From Tumebacillus_A lipolyticus (GTDB lineage Bacteria; Bacillota; Bacilli; Tumebacillales; Tumebacillaceae): a DNA stretch of 64,000 bases. Shown here one piece after another: positions 17,329 through 26,050 of this stretch. The stretch is taken from NCBI RefSeq assembly GCF_042682745.1, contig NZ_JBHUIO010000009.1:376035-440034 (forward strand), given 5' to 3'. The notes beneath the pieces were generated by a model. That model ran no database searches, was not told the origin of the DNA, and saw nothing but the letters and a program-made list of their open reading frames with translations. The position numbers and the translations under genes are program-made. Positions within the stretch are counted from its first letter, which is position 1. Each line of letters opens with the position of its first letter.

Positions 17329-20082
17329 CTATTTCCTCCTAGCGCCCGAAATCCCGAGCTGTGCCGTGCTCCTGCGGGTGACGCGGCGCGCCGCGAGGGC
17401 GAACGTCGGGATGGCGGCGGCGATCAGCACGATCATCCAATCGACGAGTCCGAGCGGAACGGTGCGGAACACCGGTTGGAACGGTTCGATATACATGACG
17501 CCGAGCAGCAGGCCGATCGAAGAGATCACGGAGAGGACCAACCATCTGTTCTCAAACAGATTGCGCGAGAAGATGCCCCCTTCGACGCTTCGGCAGTCGA
17601 ACACGTGAATCAGCTGCGCCATGACGAGGGTGGTGAAAGCCATCGACTGCGCCTTGATCAGATCATCGGGCTCCATCTGCAGGGAGAACCAGAACACGGC
17701 CAGCGTCGCGACGCCGATCAAAATGCCCCGCGAGAGGATCTTGAAGCCGAGCCCGCGGGCAAAGATCGATTCGCGCACGTTGCGCGGCGGCTTTTGCATG
17801 ATGTCCTTTTCCGCCTGGTCAACCCCGAGCGCGATCGCCGGCAATCCGTCTGTGACCAGGTTGACCCAGAGGATTTGGATCGGCACCAGCGGCAGCGGCA
17901 TCCCCATCATCATCGCCAGGAACATCGTCACGATCTCCCCGACATTGGAAGCGAGCAGATAGCGGACGAACTTGCGGATGTTCTCATAGATGCCCCGACC
18001 TTCTTCGATCGCAGCGACGATCGTCGCAAAGTTGTCATCCGAAAGGATCAAGGAAGACGCTTCCTTGGCCACATCGGTCCCGCCTTGCCCCATCGAGATG
18101 CCGATGTCTGACGCCTTGATCGCCGGCGCGTCGTTCACGCCGTCGCCAGTCATCGCCACCACATGACCGTTCGCTTGCAGCGCTTTGACGATTCGCAATT
18201 TATGTTCAGGCGACACGCGAGCGAATACGTAAATATCCTCGACGCGCGCCTTCAGATCTTCATCAGACATATTATAGAGATCGTGTCCGTTGACTGTCAA
18301 ACCGCCAGACGGCAGGATGCCGAGCTGTCTGGCGATCGCTTCTGCGGTCACCTGATGATCGCCTGTGATCATCACCGTCTTGATCCCAGCCCGTTTACAG
18401 CGACTGATCGCCTCCATCACTTCTGGTCGCGGCGGATCGATCATCCCGGTCAGCCCGACAAAGACGAGATCTCGCTCCGCGTCCTCACCGTGAAACTGCT
18501 TTTCACTGCGCAGCGGGCGATAGGCGACGGCGAGGCAGCGCAAAGCTTCCGCTCCCATCATATAGTTCGCCTGCATGATGCTCTTGCGCATCGCGCGGGT
18601 CAAGGGCGTGACTACGCCGTCCACCAGCATGTACCCGCATCGCTCAAGCAGCACATCCGGCCCACCTTTGGACAGCATGAACAGGTTGCCTTTCTGATCG
18701 CGGGTCAACACGGACATCATCTTGCGCGTCGAGTCGAACGGGATCTCGGCCAAGCGCGGCTGTTGAGCTTCCATGTCCGGGCCATGCAACCCAGCCTTGG
18801 CTGCCATCACCATCAGCGCGCCTTCTGTCGGATCGCCTTGCACCACCCAATCGACCTGCTTTTTCACCTGCTCCTGTCTGAGCACAGCGTTGTTGCACAG
18901 CACGGAGATTTCCAGCAGGCGCAACAGGTCGGGTCGGCGGGCGAGCTCCGCTTTTTTTCCGGCGCAATAAAATTCGCCAGTCGGATCATATCCGGTTCCT
19001 GTCACTTCATAATATTGCCCTCCTGTCCAGATCCGCTGCACGGTCATCTTGTTTTGGGTCAGGGTGCCCGTCTTGTCGGAGCAGATGACGGTCGCACATC
19101 CGAGCGTCTCCACCGAGGGCAGCTTGCGCACGATGGCGCGTCGTTTGATCATGCGCTGGACGCCTAAGGCGAGCGCCACGGTGACGATCGCCGGCAGCCC
19201 TTCTGGAATCGCCGCGACGGCGAGCGAGACGCCGGCGAGGAACATCGTATACATGTCATTGCCGTGCAGGATGCCGAAGAGCACGACGATCGCCGTGATG
19301 CCGAGCGCTACGTAGACCAAGATCTTGCCGAGCTGATCGAGCCTGCGCTGAAGCGGAGTCTCCGTCTCCTCCGCCGTTTGGATCAGGTCGGCGATCCGCC
19401 CCATCTCGGTGGTCATGCCGGTGGCGACGACGACCGCCTTCGCTTTCCCGCGGGTGATCATCGTGCCCATGTAGGCCATGTTTTTGCGATCGCCGAGCGC
19501 CGCATTGACTTCCTGTATGCATCCGCTCGACTTCTGCACCGGCAGCGACTCCCCCGTCAGCGCAGACTCTTCCGCCTCAAATCCGACGCACTCAAGCACC
19601 CGGACGTCTGCGGGGACGCGATCGCCGCTCTCCAAAAAGATCACATCGCCCAAAACGAGCTCAGCAGCAGGGATGGTCCGCTTCTCCCCCGCGCGGTTTA
19701 CCAGCGCGCTCGGCGCGGTCAACTGCTTGAGCGAAGCGAGCGACTTTTCAGCTCGCAGCTCTTGGTAGAAGCCGAGTATTCCGTTGACGATGATGATCGC
19801 AATAATCGTGATCGCATCTGCGTGCTCCCCGAGCAATCCTGATACCAGGGTTGCGCCGAGCAGCACCAACACCATAAAATCTCGGAACTGGTTCAGGAAC
19901 AAGGTCAGCCATGATTTCTGCTCTGCTTCGTTCAGCCTGTTCTCCCCGAATCGTTCACGCCGCTTGTCCGCCTCTGTGTTTGTCAGACCGTCCACCGGCA
20001 CGGAGAGCATCTGGAGTACATCATGTACCTCCATCGTATGCCAATCATTCTTCTGCACCAGGTGCCACCCCTTTTTCCACAT
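17329..20082 (-). CDS. Calcium-translocating P-type ATPase (SERCA type)
   Basis: About 917 residues from ATG 20082 (MWKKGWHLVQ); a further upstream start would add 19 residues and the ribosome site is weak for both. It pumps cations, most likely Ca2+, out of the cell. The order is classic: actuator domain with ALTGESLPV, transmembrane helix with AAIPEGLPAIVTV (helix 4 binding site), phosphorylation site CSDKTGTLTQNKMTV, KGGPDVLLERC, MITGDHQVTAEAIA, MTGDGVNDAPAIKASDIGISMG, and a C-terminal membrane bundle with QILWVNLVTDGLPA. It corresponds to B. subtilis yloB, which also lies beside yloA (rqcH). Confidence 0.93.
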   Translation of the reverse strand: MWKKGWHLVQKNDWHTMEVHDVLQMLSVPVDGLTNTEADKRRERFGENRLNEAEQKSWLTLFLNQFRDFMVLVLLGATLVSGLLGEHADAITIIAIIIVNGILGFYQELRAEKSLASLKQLTAPSALVNRAGEKRTIPAAELVLGDVIFLESGDRVPADVRVLECVGFEAEESALTGESLPVQKSSGCIQEVNAALGDRKNMAYMGTMITRGKAKAVVVATGMTTEMGRIADLIQTAEETETPLQRRLDQLGKILVYVALGITAIVVLFGILHGNDMYTMFLAGVSLAVAAIPEGLPAIVTVALALGVQRMIKRRAIVRKLPSVETLGCATVICSDKTGTLTQNKMTVQRIWTGGQYYEVTGTGYDPTGEFYCAGKKAELARRPDLLRLLEISVLCNNAVLRQEQVKKQVDWVVQGDPTEGALMVMAAKAGLHGPDMEAQQPRLAEIPFDSTRKMMSVLTRDQKGNLFMLSKGGPDVLLERCGYMLVDGVVTPLTRAMRKSIMQANYMMGAEALRCLAVAYRPLRSEKQFHGEDAERDLVFVGLTGMIDPPRPEVMEAISRCKRAGIKTVMITGDHQVTAEAIARQLGILPSGGLTVNGHDLYNMSDEDLKARVEDIYVFARVSPEHKLRIVKALQANGHVVAMTGDGVNDAPAIKASDIGISMGQGGTDVAKEASSLILSDDNFATIVAAIEEGRGIYENIRKFVRYLLASNVGEIVTMFLAMMMGMPLPLVPIQILWVNLVTDGLPAIALGVDQAEKDIMQKPPRNVRESIFARGLGFKILSRGILIGVATLAVFWFSLQMEPDDLIKAQSMAFTTLVMAQLIHVFDCRSVEGGIFSRNLFENRWLVLSVISSIGLLLGVMYIEPFQPVFRTVPLGLVDWMIVLIAAAIPTFALAARRVTRRSTAQLGISGARRK

Positions 20083-20185
20083 CGTTGTCCTGAGAACATG
20101 TCTATGCTCGATCGATCGGAGGTAGACCAAGCATGACAAGCGGGCAACATGTCCGCCCTGCGGGGTGCAGAAGCAAAGGATTCCA

Positions 20186-20214
20186 TTGCCATTCCACCTA
20201 ATCCCAAGTATAAT
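20186..20214 (+). promoter_or_regulatory. Sigma-A promoter of rqcH
   Basis: TTGCCA (20186-20191) and TATAAT (20209-20214) are separated by 17 bases. The start of transcription would fall near 20221, about 55 bases before the rqcH ATG. Confidence 0.8.
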
Positions 20215-20226
20215 GTCTAAAATGCT

Positions 20227-20258
20227 GGCACGTTCCCAAACGAGGAAGTGCCTTTTTT
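20227..20258 (+). terminator. Terminator hairpin inside the rqcH leader (possible attenuator)
   Basis: GGCAC-TTCC pairs with GGAA-GTGCC (one bulged G) around a 7-base loop and runs directly into TTTTTT (20253-20258). No plus-strand gene lies upstream that it could terminate: the neighbour is divergent. It sits between the promoter and the rqcH start, so it can only act on rqcH transcripts. Confidence 0.7.
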
Positions 20259-20276
20259 CATATCGAGGTGATTTTC

Positions 20277-22007
20277 ATGGCATTTGACGGCATCGTTCTC
20301 CGCGCGGTGACGCGCGAGCTGACCGAATCGCTTCTGACCGGTCGTGTCGATAAAATCTATCAGCCGCTTGAGCGCGACCTGCTCTTGCACATCCGCCGTG
20401 GCGGCAACAATTACAAGCTGCTTCTCACCGCCAACCCCACCTTTCCCCGCGCGCATCTGGTCACCGAGTACCAGGGGCAAAACCCTGCAGAACCGCCGAT
20501 GTTCTGCATGCTGCTGCGCAAACATTGCGAGGGTGGCCGCATCACGCGCATCGAGCAGATCGACAATGAGCGCATTCTCCACATCGCCATCGAGAACCGC
20601 GATGAGTTGGGCGATCTCACCGAGCGCATCCTCGTCGTGGAGATCATGGGGCGGCATTCGAACGTCATCCTGCTCGACCCTGCCGAAAATCGAATTCTCG
20701 ACTCGCTGGTCCATGTCAACTTCGGCACGTCTCGCCACCGCGAAGTGCTGCCTGGGCGCACCTATGTAAACCCGCCGGAGCAGGGCAAGGACAACCCGTT
20801 TTCCGTCTCGCTCGGCAATTTTCAATCTCTGCGCGACGAGCGAGCCGACCTCGCTTTTGATAAGTTTCTCGTCGCCTCCTTCACCGGCATCTCCCCGCTG
20901 CTCGCCAAAGAGATCGCCTCTCGACTAGCGAGCGCAACCCCGACACGAAACGAAGAATGGCAAGCGTTTGCCGAAGTGATCACCTCCTGTCGGGAGCATC
21001 GCTACCTGCCGACGATCGTATACCTTGCGGAGCGGCCAAAGGCGTTCTCCTGCATCCCCCTCACGCATGTCGAAGGCGAATCACACAGCTTCGCCTCGAT
21101 CAGCGAGGCGGTGGAGAGGTTCTATTCGGAGAAGGCGTGGCGTGATGCGCTTCGCCAGCGCTCACAAGACCTGGAGCGGCTCGTCAACAACGAACTGCAG
21201 AAGAACGTCAACAAGATCGCCAAGTTCGAAGCGATGATCGACGAGTCATCCGAAGCGGAGCAGTACCGGATCTACGGCGAGCTGATCACCGCCAACCTCT
21301 ATCAGATTCAGCGAGGCAGCCAATCGGTCAGCGTGCAAAACTTTTATGACGAAGACCTGGGCATGCTCACCATCCCGCTCGACCCGGCGCTCTCTGCGAA
21401 CGAGAACGCGCAGAGCTACTTCAAGAAGTACAACAAGGTGAAAAAGTCGATCCCGATCCTGCACCGACAGATCGAGGAGACGCGAGCGGAGATCGCCTAT
21501 CTGGAAAACATCCTTCAGCAGCTCTCCACCGCCACCTGGAGCGACATCGAGGAGATTCGTGAAGAGCTGCAGGCGGAAGGCTATCTGAAGATCAAGCAAA
21601 AGCAGCTCCCCAAAGGAAGGAAGCCCGCCAAGAAAAAAGAGGCACCGATCAAGCCCGAGCGCTACCTCTCCACTGACGGCATCGAGTTGTTCGTCGGCAA
21701 AAACAACCGTCAGAACGAATATTTGACGATGAAGTTCGCCCACAACACCGACACATGGCTGCACACGAAAGACATCCCTGGCAGCCATGTTGTCATCCGC
21801 GCCAAAGAAGTCCCCGAGCGCACTTTGCTCGAAGCGGCGCAACTGGCAGCCTTTTTCAGCAAAGGCCGTGAATCGAGCCAAGTTCCGGTCGATTACACGC
21901 TGATCCGCCATGTCTGGAAGCCGAACGGGGCCAAGCCGGGATTTGTGCTGTACGACAACCAAAAAACGCTCTATGTGACGCCGCAAACGCCTGTCGCGCC
22001 GATGTGA
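20277..22007 (+). CDS. rqcH: Rqc2/NEMF homologue RqcH (alanine tailing of stalled nascent chains)
   Basis: 576 residues from ATG 20277 (MAFDGIVLRAVTRELTE), with GAGGTG upstream. RqcH binds split 50S subunits with stuck nascent chains and recruits tRNA-Ala to add an alanine degradation tail. The N-terminal NFACT-N domain (VDKIYQPLERDLLLHIR, FCMLLRKHCEGGRI, EIMGRHSNVILLD), a long coiled coil (about 280-430) and the C-terminal NFACT-R domain (MKFAHNTDTWLHTKDIPGSHVVIR) are all present. It was formerly called a fibronectin-binding protein. It is divergent from the Ca2+-ATPase. Confidence 0.95.
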   Translation: MAFDGIVLRAVTRELTESLLTGRVDKIYQPLERDLLLHIRRGGNNYKLLLTANPTFPRAHLVTEYQGQNPAEPPMFCMLLRKHCEGGRITRIEQIDNERILHIAIENRDELGDLTERILVVEIMGRHSNVILLDPAENRILDSLVHVNFGTSRHREVLPGRTYVNPPEQGKDNPFSVSLGNFQSLRDERADLAFDKFLVASFTGISPLLAKEIASRLASATPTRNEEWQAFAEVITSCREHRYLPTIVYLAERPKAFSCIPLTHVEGESHSFASISEAVERFYSEKAWRDALRQRSQDLERLVNNELQKNVNKIAKFEAMIDESSEAEQYRIYGELITANLYQIQRGSQSVSVQNFYDEDLGMLTIPLDPALSANENAQSYFKKYNKVKKSIPILHRQIEETRAEIAYLENILQQLSTATWSDIEEIREELQAEGYLKIKQKQLPKGRKPAKKKEAPIKPERYLSTDGIELFVGKNNRQNEYLTMKFAHNTDTWLHTKDIPGSHVVIRAKEVPERTLLEAAQLAAFFSKGRESSQVPVDYTLIRHVWKPNGAKPGFVLYDNQKTLYVTPQTPVAPM

Positions 22008-22095
22008 TCGGCCAAGACGCACCTGTTTCAAACGGCGCTCGCAGGAGCGACAAGCGTTTGACCTGGCTCCTGCGACCCGTTCCGCCTAAAGCGCC

Positions 22096-22132
22096 AGACC
22101 CGTTCTTCTCCGCTGAGGAACGGGTCTTTTTT
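22096..22132 (+). terminator. Terminator after rqcH
   Basis: AGACCCGTTC pairs with GAACGGGTCT across a 12-base loop and is followed by a T tract. It lies about 90 bases after the rqcH stop. Confidence 0.85.
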
Positions 22133-22192
22133 CGCGACCGCGCTCACAGAATTGTTTTTTCCCGCTGTGCTATCATAACGAAATGGAGGCGA

Positions 22193-23224
22193 ATGATATT
22201 GGCACTGATCGAAGTTCGCAATTTGCGAAAAGAATTTAAGCGATTGATTCCCAAGACGGGCTTTCTCTCCGGGGTCCGCAACCTGTGGAATACAAACTAT
22301 CACACACATGTGGCGGTGGATGACATCACCTTTCAAGTCGAGGAGGGAGAGATGCTCGGCTACATCGGCCCAAACGGTGCCGGCAAGTCCACCTCGATCA
22401 AAATGATGACCGGAATTCTCGTTCCGACTGCCGGCGAGATTTCGATCGCCGGCCTTACCCCTTGGAAACAAAGGCAGGAGCACGCGCAGAACATCGGCGT
22501 CGTCTTCGGACAAAAAACGCAGCTCTGGTGGGACATCCCCGTCATCGAAAGCTACAAAGTGCTCAAGACGATCTACAAGATTCCAGACAATCTCTACCAA
22601 AAAAATCTAAACACGTTTCGCGAGCTGTTGGAGCTCCACGAGTTCGAAAACACGCCGGTGCGCCAACTTTCGCTCGGACAGCGCATGCGTGCCGACTTGG
22701 CGGCCGCCATGCTGCACAATCCGCGCATCCTGTTCTTGGATGAGCCGACGATCGGCGTCGACGTGCTCGCCAAAGAGCGCTTGCGCACCTTTATTCGCGA
22801 GATCAATCGCGACCGCGGCGTGACGGTGCTGCTGACCACCCACGACATGACAGACATCGAGAAGCTATGCAAGCGGATGTCGATCATCGATGACGGCAAA
22901 ATTCTGTACGACGGCTCGATCGACCATCTGAAATCTCAGTTCGGCAGCGAGCGCACGCTGATCATCGAGTTGGATGACGCACCCTATTCGCTCAACATCC
23001 CCGACACCCGCGTGTTGCGAGAAGAAGGAGCGCGCATCTGGCTTTCCTACAATCGAGATCGACTCTCCGCATCCGATGTGATGATGAAAGTCGCTGCCGG
23101 GCACACGATCCGCGACTTGACCGTCGAGGAGCCGGAGATCGAATCGATCGTTCGAGAGATCTACGAAACGGGGATGACCACCCGCCAGAAGGAGGAGCCG
23201 CATGTCGCTGTTCTGGACGTTTAG
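22193..23224 (+). CDS. ABC transporter ATP-binding protein (ABC-2 export type)
   Basis: About 343 residues from ATG 22193; a TTG at 22199 is better spaced from the GGAGG and may be the true start. Motifs: YIGPNGAGKSTSIKMM (Walker A), QLSLGQRMRADLAAAM (signature), LFLDEPTIGVDV (Walker B), and LLTTHDMTDIEKL (H-loop). The Arg-Asn-Leu-Arg-Lys-Glu-Phe start and a roughly 100-residue C-terminal extension fit the family paired with PF06182-type permeases. It overlaps the first permease by 23 bases. The substrate is unknown. Confidence 0.9.
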   Translation: MILALIEVRNLRKEFKRLIPKTGFLSGVRNLWNTNYHTHVAVDDITFQVEEGEMLGYIGPNGAGKSTSIKMMTGILVPTAGEISIAGLTPWKQRQEHAQNIGVVFGQKTQLWWDIPVIESYKVLKTIYKIPDNLYQKNLNTFRELLELHEFENTPVRQLSLGQRMRADLAAAMLHNPRILFLDEPTIGVDVLAKERLRTFIREINRDRGVTVLLTTHDMTDIEKLCKRMSIIDDGKILYDGSIDHLKSQFGSERTLIIELDDAPYSLNIPDTRVLREEGARIWLSYNRDRLSASDVMMKVAAGHTIRDLTVEEPEIESIVREIYETGMTTRQKEEPHVAVLDV

Positions 23225-23999
23225 CCGCCAACTCTTCTTTCAACAGTCAGCCTATCGTCTCAATTTCTGGATGGAGATGCTCGGCCTGTTTTTGCAATTA
23301 TATGTTGTCGCCACGCTCTGGCGCGTGCTGTTCAATCAAACACCTGCCTCTTTCGAATCGATGACGCTCGACCAGATGATCACCTACGCGGTGCTCGGCA
23401 TGCTGATCGGCTCGGTGCTGTCGATCGATGAGGGCGTCCATACGTACATACAGACACAAGTCCGCATGGGCATGATCACCTCCGATCTGATGAAGCCTGT
23501 CGATTTTATGTTGCACATGATGGCGCGCAACTTCGGGCTGATGGTGACGCGAATCTGCTTCTTCCTCTTGCCGCCGCTCGTCGTCGCCTACTTTCTCTTT
23601 GACTTGATGTTGCCCGGCCCGCTTCAGACGCTCGCGTTCGTGCTCGCCCTGTTGCAAGCTTGGGTCATCCTCTTTTTCTGCAATTTTTTGTTCGGCCTGA
23701 TCTCGTTTAAAACGCTCGATCTGCTCGGCTTTATGTTCACCTATTTTGCCCTCGTGCGCTTCGCCTCCGGGCAGATCATCCCGCTGTGGATGTACCCGGA
23801 TGTGTTGCAGCCGCTCCTGTACGCCTTACCCTTCCAAGCGATCTTCTACACACCGCTCGGCATCTTCACCGGCGTGTTTGCAGGTGAGCAGATCTGGCAG
23901 GGCCTGCTGATCCAGACGGCGTGGATTCTTGGGCTGTGGGTGCTCGCTCGGCTGATCTGGACGCGAATCCACCGCCATCTGGTCGTGCAAGGAGGTTGA
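23202..23999 (+). CDS. ABC-2 family permease, first subunit
   Basis: 265 residues with about six hydrophobic helices and no signal peptide. The pattern (FRQL-FQ-AYRLNFW start, then DEGVHTYIQTQVRMGMITSDLMKPVDF) fits the ABC-2 membrane family PF06182, whose members occur as an unlike pair with one ATPase. GGAGGAGCCGC precedes the ATG inside the ATPase gene. It most likely forms a heterodimer with the next gene product for export. Confidence 0.85.
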   Translation: MSLFWTFSRQLFFQQSAYRLNFWMEMLGLFLQLYVVATLWRVLFNQTPASFESMTLDQMITYAVLGMLIGSVLSIDEGVHTYIQTQVRMGMITSDLMKPVDFMLHMMARNFGLMVTRICFFLLPPLVVAYFLFDLMLPGPLQTLAFVLALLQAWVILFFCNFLFGLISFKTLDLLGFMFTYFALVRFASGQIIPLWMYPDVLQPLLYALPFQAIFYTPLGIFTGVFAGEQIWQGLLIQTAWILGLWVLARLIWTRIHRHLVVQGG

Positions 24000-24004
24000 G
24001 CCCG

Positions 24005-24808
24005 ATGCGAGAACATTTTACCGTCTACCTGTCGATGCTTCGCGCAGCCGTCCTTGCCCGCTTAGAATACAGAGCCGACTTTCTGATGGGCATCGCCGGC
24101 GTTTTCATCTTAAACGCCGGAACGCTGGCCACCTCTTGGGTGCTGCTCAGCCGCTTCCACGATCTGAACGGCTGGATATTCTGGGAGATCGTCTTCCTGT
24201 ACAATCTCTGGTTGCTCGGTCACGGCATTCGCGCTGTGTTTTTCCGCCACATCAACATGCTGGAACAGTTTATCGTCGAAGGGACATTCGACCAGCTGCT
24301 GACCCGACCTGCCAATCCGCTCGTCCAGTTTCTCGGCCGAGAAGTTCACTACTTGGGCGTCGGTGACATCCTGCTGTCCTTGTCGATGCTCACCCTCAGC
24401 TACCAAAACCTGCACCTTGACTGGAGCTGGTGGATGTTCCTCTGGTTTGGCGTCATCGCGCTGTCTTCGGCGCTCGTAGAGGCTGCGCTCACCTTGATTC
24501 TCGCCTGCACATCCTTTTTCACCACGCGCTCGCGGGCGATCGTCAACGCTGCCTCGCTGTTCTCTTGGGGCGTGGTTCAGCAATATCCGATCGACATGTT
24601 CAACAAAGCGTTGCGAGGCATCGTCACGATCCTCCTGCCCTTTGCGTTTATGAACTACTACCCCTCCCTGCTCTTTCTTGACAAGCAGGACCAGGTCCCG
24701 TTCGGTTTTCTGACCTGGTTCACCCCGCTCGTCGCCCTGTTGCTGACGCTTTTGGCGATTCGCATGTGGAATTTCGGGATCACCAAATACCAGAGCACCG
24801 GCTCTTGA
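24005..24808 (+). CDS. ABC-2 family permease, second subunit
   Basis: 267 residues from ATG 24005 with AAGGAGG upstream, 5 bases after the first permease. It has about six membrane helices and the same general plan (LEYRADFLMGIAGVF; GTFDQLLTRPANPLVQFLGREVHYLGVGD) as its partner, so the two come from an old duplication. It completes a three-gene exporter. Substrate unknown. Confidence 0.85.
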   Translation: MREHFTVYLSMLRAAVLARLEYRADFLMGIAGVFILNAGTLATSWVLLSRFHDLNGWIFWEIVFLYNLWLLGHGIRAVFFRHINMLEQFIVEGTFDQLLTRPANPLVQFLGREVHYLGVGDILLSLSMLTLSYQNLHLDWSWWMFLWFGVIALSSALVEAALTLILACTSFFTTRSRAIVNAASLFSWGVVQQYPIDMFNKALRGIVTILLPFAFMNYYPSLLFLDKQDQVPFGFLTWFTPLVALLLTLLAIRMWNFGITKYQSTGS

Positions 24809-24819
24809 GCGCACCGACT

Positions 24820-24865
24820 GCACCTCCCTCGTATACTGTTTACAAACAGTCCTGCGAGGGAGGTG
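24820..24865 (+). promoter_or_regulatory. Nested inverted repeat that can bury the ribosome site of the glycosyltransferase gene
   Basis: CACCTCCCTCG (24821-24831) is perfectly complementary to CGAGGGAGGTG (24855-24865), and inside it ACTGTTT (24835-24841) pairs with AAACAGT (24844-24850). The right arm is the Shine-Dalgarno sequence of the gene starting at 24872. If transcribed whole, the hairpin would hide that site. No T tract follows, so it is not an ordinary terminator of the ABC operon. Confidence 0.65.
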
Positions 24866-24871
24866 TGCCAG

Positions 24872-26035
24872 TTGGTTCTCTGCTGCCTATCCCCTGGCGG
24901 CTTTCCCTTTCCCCCTGCTCGATGCACCTCTGTTGAGCTCTACCTCTGGCACCTTGCCCGCGAGTTGGCAAAACAAGAACAGGTTCTGCTCTACGGACAT
25001 GCGACCGCAAACGAAGGGCGCACCGCGACAGGAAACCTCACCCTGCACACCTTTCCGCACACAGACAGCCTGACCTACCTGCGCGCTCTGCTCACCGACC
25101 TGCGACAGAATGTGGCCGATCACACCTGCTCGCCAAGCGTATTTCACGTCGAAAACAGACTTTCCTACACCCCTGCCCTGAAGCGGCTATTTCCCGACAC
25201 ACCGATCCTGCTCAACCTCCACTCGAACGTCCTGTTGCGATCATTGCCCCAAGAATTGGTTCAAAAAAGCTTCCGATGCGTTGACGCTTTGGTGCTCAAC
25301 AGCAACTATCTACAAGCGGACTTGCTCTCGCGCTATTCCTTTTTGCCAAAAGAAAAAGTGACGGTGATCAATCCTGGCATCGACCTCGCCCAGTTCCCCG
25401 ACCCCTGTTCGGAGCGAGGTGTTGCGCTTCGCTCCACGATGCGGGCGCAGCTTTGCGTTGGGCCCGATCGACCGGTCGTGCTCTCCGTCGCTCGGCTGGC
25501 CCCACGCAAAGGAATTGCCGAATTGATCGACGCATTTCAGATCGTGCAAACCGAACGGCCAAACTGTGAGCTGTGGATCGTCGGAGGACGACCTCGCGAC
25601 CATAAGAACAGCTATGTCCGATCGTTGATCGCGAAGGCAGCATCGCTTCCTGTGCGATTTTTCAACCATGTCCCCCAAGCGCACTTGCCCGCCTTTTATG
25701 CGGCGGCCGACCTGTTCGTCTGCCCTTCGCAGCAGGCTGAATCGTTTGGTCTCGTCAACCTGGAGGCGGCCGCAGCCGGGCTGCCCGTCATCGCCAGCGG
25801 ACGATGGGGGCTGATCGAGTCGGTCGGAGCGAACGCAGGCGGACGTCTCGTGGAAGCGTACAGAACGCCAGCCGCCTTTGCTGCCGAGCTGAAGACGCTG
25901 CTCGCTTCGCCAGAGCTTCGCCGCCAAGCGGGAACGGCAGGCCGCCGCTTTGTCGAGCAGAGATTTTCTTGGTGCAAGACCGCCCAGCAGTTCCAAGCTC
26001 TCTATCAGCACATGCGAACGAGGAAGGGGCTGTAA
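24872..26035 (+). CDS. GT4-family glycosyltransferase
   Basis: About 387 residues. The likely start is TTG 24872, 8 bases after GGGAGG; GTG 24863 overlaps that site. It is a GT-B fold enzyme of the group 1 (GT4) family that moves a sugar from a nucleotide donor. The C-terminal half has VLSVARLAPRKGIAELIDAF, LWIVGG, HLPAFYAAADLFVCPSQQAESFGLVNLEAAAAGLPVIAS with the EX7E-type donor site. The N-terminal acceptor half has SVELYLWHLARELAKQ. It has no membrane segment. It converges on a spore-coat-type ATP-grasp gene, so a role in spore surface sugar (like CotSA) is possible but only inferred. Confidence 0.85.
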   Translation: MVLCCLSPGGFPFPPARCTSVELYLWHLARELAKQEQVLLYGHATANEGRTATGNLTLHTFPHTDSLTYLRALLTDLRQNVADHTCSPSVFHVENRLSYTPALKRLFPDTPILLNLHSNVLLRSLPQELVQKSFRCVDALVLNSNYLQADLLSRYSFLPKEKVTVINPGIDLAQFPDPCSERGVALRSTMRAQLCVGPDRPVVLSVARLAPRKGIAELIDAFQIVQTERPNCELWIVGGRPRDHKNSYVRSLIAKAASLPVRFFNHVPQAHLPAFYAAADLFVCPSQQAESFGLVNLEAAAAGLPVIASGRWGLIESVGANAGGRLVEAYRTPAAFAAELKTLLASPELRRQAGTAGRRFVEQRFSWCKTAQQFQALYQHMRTRKGL

Positions 26036-26049
26036 AAACCCCTTCCTCG
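26019..26049. terminator. Hairpin shared by the 3' ends of two convergent genes
   Basis: CGAGGAAGGGG (26019-26029) and CCCCTTCCTCG (26039-26049) form a perfect 11-base stem that includes the last codons of both convergent genes. The loop carries an A run on the plus strand (a U run on the minus strand), but no T tract follows on either strand. It may insulate the two genes or stabilise their mRNAs. Confidence 0.55.
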
Positions 26050-26050
26050 C

